Assembly (NCBI GenBank): GCA_005877185.1
Contig: VBPQ01000030.1
Span: forward strand, 1 to 12,805
DNA: 12,805 nucleotides
Reading direction: 5' to 3'
DNA from: Nitrososphaerota archaeon
GTDB taxonomy: Archaea; Thermoproteota; Nitrososphaeria; Nitrososphaerales; Gagatemarchaeaceae
The number at the start of each line of letters is the position of its first letter. Positions within the stretch are counted from its first letter, which is position 1. Shown here one piece after another: positions 1 through 5,003 of this stretch. The translations under genes and the position numbers were made by a program. The notes under the pieces were generated by a model. It saw nothing but the letters and a program-made list of their open reading frames with translations. It made no database searches and was not told where the DNA came from.

Positions 1-2
1 TC

Positions 3-1217
3 ATCGGCGCGAAGCGCCAGGGCCGCGTCCAATCGGTCCAGATGTTCATGGGAATCCAGCGCGAAATCGTGGGGTCCCTCCCCGCAGGCAACATCCCCCC
101 CCTCTTGGGCCTCGACGCCCGCTCCGGCGAAACCCTCGCCACCACGAAGGACGTCGCCCCCTTCGAGAGCATCCACTACGTCAGCGAGCCCGTCGTCACT
201 ATCGCCGTGGAGCCGAAGCACCCGCGCGACCTCCCCAAGCTTGTTGAGGGGATGAGGCGCCTGAACATCGAGGACCCGAACCTCATCGTCACAATAAACG
301 AGGAGACCGGCGAGACGCTGATGGCGGGGATGGGCGTCCTCCACCTCGAGATAGCGACGACGATGCTCCAGCAGCAGGGCCTCGAGATAGTGCAGTCACA
401 ACCGATAATCAACTACCGCGAGACTGTGCGCGCCGCCGCTGGCCCGGTGATGTCGCGCTCCCCCAACCGCCACAACAAGATCTTCATCGAGGTCATGCCC
501 CTCTCCTCCGACATCGTCGAGCTCATACGGAACGGCACGATAAGCGAGACCGCCGACAAAAAGTCCATCCAGAAGACTCTGCGCGACCACGGGTGGGACT
601 CCGACGAGGCCCGCTCGGTCGTCGCGGTGGACGAGCGCGGGAACATGATGACCGAGACCACAAAAGGCGTCCAGTATCTTCAGGAGTCGATGGCCTCAAT
701 CCGCTCCGGCTTCGAGGACATAATGAAGAACGGGCCGCTCGCCTACGAGTTCTGCCGAGGTGTCAAGGTCACCCTGACCAACTACGTGCCGCACGAGGAC
801 CCCGCCCACCGCACTTACGCCCAGCTGATGCCCGCCTCGCGACGGGCCATCCTCGGCGCGATGCTCACCGCAAACCCCACCCTCCTGGAGCCCGTCCTCG
901 GCATAGAGGTGAAGGGGCCCACCGAGCTCATCGGGGCCGTCACGGGAGTGATCAGCGGCAAGCGCGGAAAGCTCGTCAACATCGAGCAGAAGGAGGTCCT
1001 CACGGTAGTCGAGGGGGAGCTACCCGCCGCCGAGACCTTCGACCTGAGCGAGGTTATGAGGGGAGCCACCGCCGGCAAAGCGGTCTGGAACACTCACTTC
1101 AAGCTCTGGCAGGCCGTCCCTGCCAATATGCTCTACCCCCTTGTGACCGAGATAAGGAAGAGGAAAGGGCTGTCGCCAGAGCCTCCGAACCCAGCGGAGT
1201 TCATCGACAAAGAGTAA
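3..1217 (+). CDS. fusA: Archaeal translation elongation factor 2 (aEF-2), C-terminal part, cut by the window start
   Basis: aEF-2 is the GTPase that moves tRNA and mRNA through the ribosome in the cytoplasm. The frame is open from base 3, so the N-terminal GTPase domain lies outside the window; about 404 of roughly 730 residues are present. Visible in order are the end of domain II (MFMGIQREIVGSLPAGNI), domain III (VEPKHPRDLPKLVEGMRRL, then GMGVLHLEI), domain IV (from SPNRHNKIFIEVMPL) and domain V (LGIEVKGPTELIGAVTGVIS). The domain IV tip reads HEDPAHRTYAQ and keeps the histidine that is normally modified to diphthamide. The gene ends in TAA at 1215-1217 after ...AEFIDKE and is intact here. 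Its last ~48 codons recur as two broken copies downstream, so the tail itself may have been supplied by an inserted element. The match to the family is very strong. The Thaumarchaeota-like flavour is my inference. Confidence 0.97.
   Translation: MGAKRQGRVQSVQMFMGIQREIVGSLPAGNIPPLLGLDARSGETLATTKDVAPFESIHYVSEPVVTIAVEPKHPRDLPKLVEGMRRLNIEDPNLIVTINEETGETLMAGMGVLHLEIATTMLQQQGLEIVQSQPIINYRETVRAAAGPVMSRSPNRHNKIFIEVMPLSSDIVELIRNGTISETADKKSIQKTLRDHGWDSDEARSVVAVDERGNMMTETTKGVQYLQESMASIRSGFEDIMKNGPLAYEFCRGVKVTLTNYVPHEDPAHRTYAQLMPASRRAILGAMLTANPTLLEPVLGIEVKGPTELIGAVTGVISGKRGKLVNIEQKEVLTVVEGELPAAETFDLSEVMRGATAGKAVWNTHFKLWQAVPANMLYPLVTEIRKRKGLSPEPPNPAEFIDKE
1074..1217 (+). repeat. EF-2 3'-tail repeat, copy 1 (functional, inside the EF-2 gene)
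   Basis: This is the part of the EF-2 coding sequence, from codon GGC (the G of GKAVWN) to the TAA stop, that is repeated at 2129-2271 and 2768-2918. All three copies share the 9-mer GTCTGGAAC near the left edge (1083-1091 here) and the FIDKE-stop right edge. Similarity fades just upstream of GKAVWN, around the codons for GATA, and there is no clear similarity after the stop. The repeat unit is therefore the gene's 3' end. Confidence 0.9.
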
Positions 1218-1317
1218 GCGAGGGGATCTTGGGCCTGGGGGGTTCGAATACCTTCCCCAACTGCTTTCAATGAGTGGCTCCCATCTCTAACCAACGTGTA
1301 TTCCATTCGGCAAAACG

Positions 1318-1325
1318 TATTTAAG
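1318..1325 (+). promoter_or_regulatory. TATA box of the antitoxin-toxin operon
   Basis: TATTTAAG ends 26 nt before the ATG at 1351, the spacing expected for an archaeal TATA box in front of a leaderless transcript that starts at or very near the start codon. A-rich bases (AAAAC) precede it. Confidence 0.6.
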
Positions 1326-1341
1326 TAAGGAATTCCTTACT
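1324..1341. promoter_or_regulatory. Perfect 18-bp palindrome, likely operator of the antitoxin-toxin operon
   Basis: AGTAAGGAATTCCTTACT is identical to its reverse complement. It starts within the TATA box and ends 9 nt before the ATG of the antitoxin, covering the space where transcription should start. AbrB/MazE-type antitoxins bind palindromic DNA as dimers and repress their own operons, so this is the natural candidate for the autoregulatory operator. The palindrome is seen directly; its role is inferred. Confidence 0.65.
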
Positions 1342-1350
1342 CCATTGAGT

Positions 1351-1638
1351 ATGACCACGAGCAGCGAACTGACGTTCAAGAAAGTAAAGGTCTCTGACAA
1401 GGGCCAGATCTCGATACCGATGGACGTGCAAAGAGAAATCGGAATAAGGAAGGGAGACGAGCTTCTCTTGATTAGGAAAGGACGTAGGATACTCCTGGAG
1501 AAGCCTCAAGGAGTCTTCGAGTTGCTTGAGGAGGATTTCGCCGACGTGCGAAGCATCACGGAAGAATCCTTGGGGCGGATTTGGCTCAGGAAGGGGGAGG
1601 ACGTCTGGAACAGTTATCTGAAGGTTAGAAAGAAGTGA
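1351..1638 (+). CDS. AbrB/MazE-like antitoxin (SpoVT-AbrB DNA-binding domain)
   Basis: This small DNA-binding protein (95 aa from ATG 1351) carries a swapped-hairpin AbrB domain near its N-terminus: VKVSDKGQISIPMDVQREIG followed by IRKGDELLLIRKGRRILLEK. The C-terminal part (EESLGRIWLRKGEDVWNSYL) is the usual toxin-binding tail of archaeal MazE-like proteins. A TTG at 1345 would add two residues, but ATG 1351 sits at the right distance from the TATA box at 1318-1325. The stop overlaps the GTG start of the toxin gene (GTGA at 1635-1638), so the two are translationally coupled. Its expected role is to neutralise the toxin and repress the operon through the palindrome at 1324-1341. The pair sits between two copies of the EF-2 tail and is probably element cargo. 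Confidence 0.9.
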   Translation: MTTSSELTFKKVKVSDKGQISIPMDVQREIGIRKGDELLLIRKGRRILLEKPQGVFELLEEDFADVRSITEESLGRIWLRKGEDVWNSYLKVRKK

Positions 1639-1976
1639 TCTTCCAGCGAGACGTTGTGCTGTTATCGTTTCCATTCTCTAATCTCCAAACCTCGAAAGTG
1701 AGACCGGCAATCGTCTTGTCGAATGATGGCTACAATCGCCGTTCGGAGGACTGTATAGCCGTTCCCCTTACCTCAAACCTCAAGCTGAGGGACTACGCGA
1801 TTTCCGTCACTAACAGGGAATTAGAGCGCGGGAGGTTGATTGTCGATAGCAAAGCGAAGGTTGACAGGGTCTTCAGTGTTAGCCAGAGACTCGTCAGGAT
1901 GAAGATTGGACGAGTAAAGGCCGAGGTCCACGAGAGAATAATCGGGGTCCTGTCCGATCTGATTGATCTCCCGTAA
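1635..1976 (+). CDS. MazF/PemK-like toxin (putative mRNA endoribonuclease)
   Basis: The 113-aa protein has the typical length and layout of the MazF/PemK family. An N-terminal strand (RDVVLLSFPFSNL) is followed by KVRPAIVLSND, the family K-x-R-P motif containing the catalytic arginine region. IAVPLTSNL comes next, with the conserved threonine/serine, and the helical C-terminus includes VSQRLVRMKIGRV. Known members cut mRNA (or sometimes other RNAs) at short sequences and arrest growth unless bound by their antitoxin. The start is GTG 1635, overlapping the antitoxin stop by 4 nt. No promoter of its own is visible. The RNA target cannot be told from sequence. Confidence 0.88.
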   Translation: MIFQRDVVLLSFPFSNLQTSKVRPAIVLSNDGYNRRSEDCIAVPLTSNLKLRDYAISVTNRELERGRLIVDSKAKVDRVFSVSQRLVRMKIGRVKAEVHERIIGVLSDLIDLP

Positions 1977-2128
1977 GTAAGAACTCCCCAGCGGTCGACT
2001 CGGACCCGATCATACGTGCGTTCGATCGAGACCTTCGTCACCTCGCTATTCTATCGAAATGACGAGAAGGGTTCGCTGTTGCAATTCAACCCTCCGAACT
2101 AGAATAAACGAGAGCCAATTCGAAACCG

Positions 2129-2271
2129 CGAAAGGCCGTCTGGAACACCCACTTAAAGCTCTGGCAGGCCGTCCCGCCAATATGCTCTACCCCCTCGTCA
2201 CCGAAATCAGGAAGAGGAAAGGCCTCTCGTCAGAGCCCCCGAACCCCGCTGAGTTCATCGACAAGGAGTAG
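2129..2271 (+). pseudogene. Orphan EF-2 3' tail, copy 2 (single-base deletion)
   Basis: This stretch matches the last ~47 codons of the EF-2 gene to the stop TAG (2269-2271). Restored reading: KAVWNTHLKLWQAVP, then ANMLYPLVTEIRKRKG and on to AEFIDKE. One base is missing in the GTCCC run near 2171-2176 (copy 1 has GTCCCTGCC, here GTCCCGCC), so the frame breaks. In 46 sense codons I count about 13 synonymous changes against copy 1 but only two replacements (F to L, P to S). Upstream there is no EF-2 body and no start in frame. It is a displaced gene end, not a gene. The GTCTGGAAC core is at 2138-2146. Confidence 0.9.
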
Positions 2272-2331
2272 GCAGACAAAGAAGAATCCAAGGCTGAGAG
2301 CGGTACGCCGGCGTCCCTATGAAAGCCACGG

Positions 2332-2688
2332 TCAGAGTGCCAGGAGACTCGTTCGCTTGAGCACCCTCGTCACCGGATCGACCTCCATTCCAAGACCTTC
2401 GAGGGCGGTGACTCCAAGCACTTCGGCGTCACCGCGGTCGCCAAACACGACCTCAATCCCAGCCTCGGCCCCGTCATGACGAATCGCAATCAATCCGGTC
2501 TTTCTCTTGATAATTCTTCCCTCAATCATGCGGAACTCCTTCTCCCACCTCGGCTTTACTCCGATTTTCTGAAGCGTGCCCCTCTTCACCCAGGTGAGGA
2601 TGGACCCTGTATCCACTATGAGCTCCACCTCTGATTCCTTCTCGCCCATCAGAGTTATCGTCGCGCGCGTAATCCCCACAACAACCAC
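2332..2688 (-). CDS. Retropepsin-like (clan AA) aspartyl protease-family protein
   Basis: The protein carries the aspartyl protease signature VDTGS followed by LTWVKRGTLQKIGVKP, and a C-terminal half VVFGDRGDAEVLGVTALEGLGMEVDP. That is the layout of small archaeal/bacterial single-domain retropepsin-like proteins, which act as dimers with one catalytic aspartate each (the D of DTG). I chose GTG 2688, giving 118 aa, because it lies about 25 nt after a TATA-like box (2712-2720 on this strand) and matches the usual short N-terminus before VGITRATITL. A longer reading from ATG 2739 (135 aa) would run through that promoter, and GTG 2679 is also possible. The gene sits alone and antisense between EF-2 tail copies 2 and 3, so it is the cargo of the second cassette. 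Substrate and physiological role are unknown. Confidence 0.8.
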   Translation of the reverse strand: MVVVGITRATITLMGEKESEVELIVDTGSILTWVKRGTLQKIGVKPRWEKEFRMIEGRIIKRKTGLIAIRHDGAEAGIEVVFGDRGDAEVLGVTALEGLGMEVDPVTRVLKRTSLLAL

Positions 2689-2711
2689 GTTGTTAGAAGA
2701 ATACCATCCAA

Positions 2712-2720
2712 GCATATAAG
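2712..2720 (-). promoter_or_regulatory. TATA box of the aspartyl protease-like gene
   Basis: CTTATATGC on the minus strand, about 25 nt before the GTG at 2688. The spacing fits a leaderless transcript and argues against the upstream ATG at 2739. Confidence 0.45.
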
Positions 2721-2767
2721 CGTAGACGAATCGTTTCATCTTTAACTTGCCTACCAGCTACGGCGTA

Positions 2768-2918
2768 GCCACGGGAAAGGCAGTCTGGAACTCTCAATTC
2801 AAGCTCCAGCAGGCGATGCTGGCGAACATGCTTTTACCCTCTGGTCGCATAAATCAGGAAGAGAAAGGTCCTGTCGCCGCAGCCTCCGAACCCTGCAGAG
2901 TTCATCGACAAAGAGTAG
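2768..2918 (+). pseudogene. Orphan EF-2 3' tail, copy 3 (frameshift, stop and replacements)
   Basis: This is a second displaced EF-2 end, more decayed than copy 2. It reads ATGKAVWNSQFKLQQAMLANML. An extra T in CTTTTAC (2831-2837) then breaks the frame; after it comes YPLVA, a TAA at 2850-2852 where EF-2 has Glu, and then IRKRKVLSPQPPNPAEFIDKE with TAG at 2916-2918. Against copy 1 I count about 16 synonymous and 8 replacement differences plus the nonsense change. The GTCTGGAAC core is at 2783-2791. The left edge is uncertain by about 10 nt. There is no EF-2 body upstream. Confidence 0.87.
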
Positions 2919-3292
2919 GTAAGAAATCTCACGCCCGCGAGCACGATCGAATCCCTTTCGGGCCCATCCACTTCATTCCGTTATGATTCCAGCAGGAGAC
3001 TATGAAGGGATGCCCTGCGTGGTGAAGATGCTATACAAGCTGAACAGCGAGAGGACCAAGGGGCCGTGGATTAGAAGGCTCTTCAGGTATCGGGAGTGGC
3101 TGATAGGTGAGGGATACTTCGGGGACTCGCTCGCGAGCTCGGTTCCTCGCTACATTTCGTCCGTGATCATCTCCGGAGGGTCGAGCGGCTGGGACTCGTC
3201 GGCGCACGATGGTGCGAGTTCTCGTCACGCGGGAACGCCTCGTCCCGACCGACGATCCTGCTTAGGGCGGGGCCTAGTGGCGAGCTCGGTCC
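2919..3292. other. Stretch with no convincing gene
   Basis: Following the third EF-2 tail there are 374 bases with no gene I can support. A plus-strand reading frame from ATG 2983 begins MIPAGDYEGMPCVVKMLYKL and stays open to 3411, but its second half becomes Ser/Arg-rich and low in complexity and runs antisense through the DUF1801-family gene, so I do not call it. The first ~45 codons (to about GEGYFGDSL) look protein-like and could be a remnant of element cargo. No tRNA, integrase or transposase is visible. Confidence 0.4.
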
Positions 3293-3757
3293 TTAGCTCA
3301 CCGCTTTCTTCACGAGCGCGGCGATCCTTGCCTCTTCGGCGGCAGTCAACCCCTTCAGCGCGAAGGCGGCCGGCCACATGGAGCCTTCGTCGAGGTTCGC
3401 CTTGTCGCTGAAGCCGAGCGTCGCGTACCTCGTCTTGAACTTATTCGCTGGTTGGAAGTGGCAGACGACCTTGTCGTCCTTGGCATACGCGGGCATCCCG
3501 TACCAGAGTCTCGGCGAGAGAGCTGGCGCGCTGGCTTTGACGATAGCATGTAGCCGCCTGGCCATCGTGCGATCCGGTTCCGGCATCTCGGCGATCTTCG
3601 CGAGCACAGCGCTTTCCCCGTCCGCTTTGTCAGCCTTCAGCTCTTGGATGCGCTCCTTCATCGCGCCTCTTTCGTCGTCGGTGAATCCCTTGAACTTCTT
3701 GCTGATCGCGGTGGTGCTCTTGGCAGACTCCTGCGTTCCCTTCTGTGCAGGTTTCAT
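3293..3757 (-). CDS. DUF1801-family protein
   Basis: The 154-aa protein has a charged N-terminal helix (FTDDERGAMKERIQELKADK, residues ~25-44), EMPEPDRTMARRLHAIVKAS, and then the DUF1801 core LSPRLWYGMPAYAKDDKVVCHF with TRYATLGFSDKANLDEGSMWP. It ends in AALVKKAVS. These motifs are typical of a small soluble family common in bacteria, some members of which are annotated as iron-chaperone-like; the biochemical role is not established. The start is ATG 3757, 23 nt after an archaeal TATA-like box on the same strand, so the transcript is probably leaderless. The wording is very close to bacterial proteins as I remember them, so acquisition from bacteria is plausible. There is no operon partner. 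Confidence 0.88.
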   Translation of the reverse strand: MKPAQKGTQESAKSTTAISKKFKGFTDDERGAMKERIQELKADKADGESAVLAKIAEMPEPDRTMARRLHAIVKASAPALSPRLWYGMPAYAKDDKVVCHFQPANKFKTRYATLGFSDKANLDEGSMWPAAFALKGLTAAEEARIAALVKKAVS

Positions 3758-3778
3758 GGAATTCCATTCGTCTTCAGA

Positions 3779-3788
3779 GCTTAAATGC
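3779..3788 (-). promoter_or_regulatory. TATA box of the DUF1801-family gene
   Basis: GCATTTAAGC on the minus strand, with its TTTAAG core ending 23 nt before the ATG at 3757. A 12-bp palindrome ATGGAATTCCAT (3756-3767) lies between box and start and overlaps the start codon. Confidence 0.55.
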
Positions 3789-3995
3789 CTTTCACGAGTT
3801 CATTCCTTGCGTTTCAATCAGTTTCAGAGCCAGCATTCTCCATGGGATTCGAATCCTTTTCCATTCGAGCCTCTTCCAGCCCTTGGATTATTAATCGAAT
3901 CGAGTCTAAGGCATAGCGAAGTAGTTCCCACCCACACCTCTTTCCGCCGCTAGCTCAGAAAGGGTGATATTCCCGTGATGTTTTATGCCATCTAG

Positions 3996-4466
3996 TTGGT
4001 CGATGCCACCACTCTGACGCTGCTGGCAACGATGGTGCAGACCGTAGTGATAACCCTCACACTGTTGGTCTTCATCTTCCAGTTCAGAAGCCAGGAAAGA
4101 GCGATCAGGGAGTCGTCCTACCAGAACCTGCTCGGGAGATACAACGACCTGATGATGACCAGCAGCAGCAACGATGACCTTCTGCTTGCGAGGCTCCTCT
4201 CCCCCAACATGGAGCTTGATGCGAAGGATCTTGCCAGCATCCGCCGTCTGCTGGTCTCCTACGGCATCATAGAGGAGGCCTATGAGCTTTACAAGAAAGG
4301 GTGGATCGACAACGAATCCTGGGAGCAGTGGAACAGCTGGCTGAAGGCCCTCTGCAGGCACCCACACTTCGCCAGGCTGCACTCCTCGACCACCGGGATG
4401 TATGATAAGGACTTCGAGGAACATGTATCTCGACTACTTGGTCCGAGTCCAAACGCACCGCAATGA
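3996..4466 (+). CDS. Single-pass membrane protein of unknown function
   Basis: I do not recognise the family. The 156-aa product has one hydrophobic segment near the N-terminus (about residues 5-30, LTLLATMVQTVVITLTLLVF), followed by a basic and then helix-rich soluble part (FRSQERAIRESSYQNLLGRY and on to the C-terminus). The soluble part contains several Trp and acidic residues (KKGWIDNESWEQWNSWLKAL). Positive charge right after the helix suggests that the C-terminal part is cytoplasmic. The start is uncertain. TTG 3996 gives a full-length membrane helix; ATG 4032 would shorten it but lies better relative to a TTTTATGC element at 3981-3988. The gene converges with the acetyltransferase gene, with 15 nt between stops. 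Confidence 0.7.
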   Translation: MVDATTLTLLATMVQTVVITLTLLVFIFQFRSQERAIRESSYQNLLGRYNDLMMTSSSNDDLLLARLLSPNMELDAKDLASIRRLLVSYGIIEEAYELYKKGWIDNESWEQWNSWLKALCRHPHFARLHSSTTGMYDKDFEEHVSRLLGPSPNAPQ

Positions 4467-4481
4467 TGGGCGAAGGCAGCC

Positions 4482-5003
4482 TTAGTCGATTGCCCTGTGC
4501 AGCAAGACTTCTCCGGGGACCACCACCATCAACCTGTACATGTTCAGGGCGCGAAGTGTGCCGTGTCTTCGAGAGACTTCAACCAAATTTGTTCGGACGA
4601 ACCCCTCGGCCGCGAACAGCCTCTCGGATGGCAGATTGTCCTTTTCTACGCTGGCGAACGCCTCCACCGCGCCTACTGCCTTGAAGAGGCGGAGCGCGTC
4701 CTTCAGCAGCAAGCTCGCGACTCCCTTTGCCCTGTGAGCCTTTGCCACCGCCACATAGTAGACATAGCCAACGCCTTCCTCAAGCGTCTTCAGCATGACG
4801 AGTCCTATGGGTTCGCCCGAATACCGGGCAGCCCTGACTGTCTCCACCTCCCGGAGGATCCTCTTCGAATGTCGCAGGTACCACCCCTCGAAGCTCTCCT
4901 CGAGGATGCGCTCCAGGGTCGACCTCTTATCCAGAGGAACGTCCACGATTTCGATCCCGTCTACGACTGTCAGAAGCCGAACACCCGCTTGGCGTTGCCC
5001 CAC
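4482..5003 (-). CDS. GNAT-family N-acetyltransferase
   Basis: The protein carries the GNAT acetyl-CoA-binding motif A: VYYVAVAKAHRAKGVASLLL, with R-x-x-G-V-A as the pyrophosphate-binding loop. It is followed by EAFASVEKDNLPSERLFAAEGF, the usual motif B with the conserved N-x-x-x-x-x-L-F-x-x-x-G-F pattern. Such enzymes transfer an acetyl group from acetyl-CoA to an amine; the substrate cannot be told. The first beta strand is GIEIVDVP. GTG 4946 would cut into it, so I prefer GTG 5003, which overlaps the upstream amidohydrolase gene by 34 nt. A CTG at 4973, overlapping that gene's TGA, is a third option. The gene is co-transcribed with the amidohydrolase and has no promoter of its own that I can see. 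Confidence 0.87.
   Translation of the reverse strand: MGQRQAGVRLLTVVDGIEIVDVPLDKRSTLERILEESFEGWYLRHSKRILREVETVRAARYSGEPIGLVMLKTLEEGVGYVYYVAVAKAHRAKGVASLLLKDALRLFKAVGAVEAFASVEKDNLPSERLFAAEGFVRTNLVEVSRRHGTLRALNMYRLMVVVPGEVLLHRAID

Noticed and set aside
1603..1611. The 9-mer GTCTGGAAC of the EF-2 tails occurs again near the end of the antitoxin gene, where the encoded VWNSYLK resembles VWNTHFK.
   Set aside because: The C-termini of archaeal MazE-like antitoxins commonly carry a similar acidic-W-x-x-Y-L motif, and similarity to EF-2 ends after about 20 nt. Chance is the simpler explanation.
2059..2271. Open frame from ATG 2059 that reads into the EF-2 tail.
   Set aside because: It covers part of the tail only because of the frameshift; its first half has no family resemblance and is out of frame with EF-2. 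Treated as the pseudo-tail copy 2.
2983..3411. Plus-strand open frame beginning MIPAGDYEGM.
   Set aside because: The second half is Ser/Arg-rich and antisense to the convincing DUF1801-family gene, with no recognisable domain. At most a remnant.
3845..3856. GGATTCGAATCC, resembling a tRNA T-loop.
   Set aside because: The flanking bases do not make a T-arm of five pairs, and no acceptor or anticodon arm can be found nearby.
3378..3953. 191-aa plus-strand open frame over the DUF1801-family gene.
   Set aside because: Antisense shadow of a recognised protein family; no family resemblance of its own.
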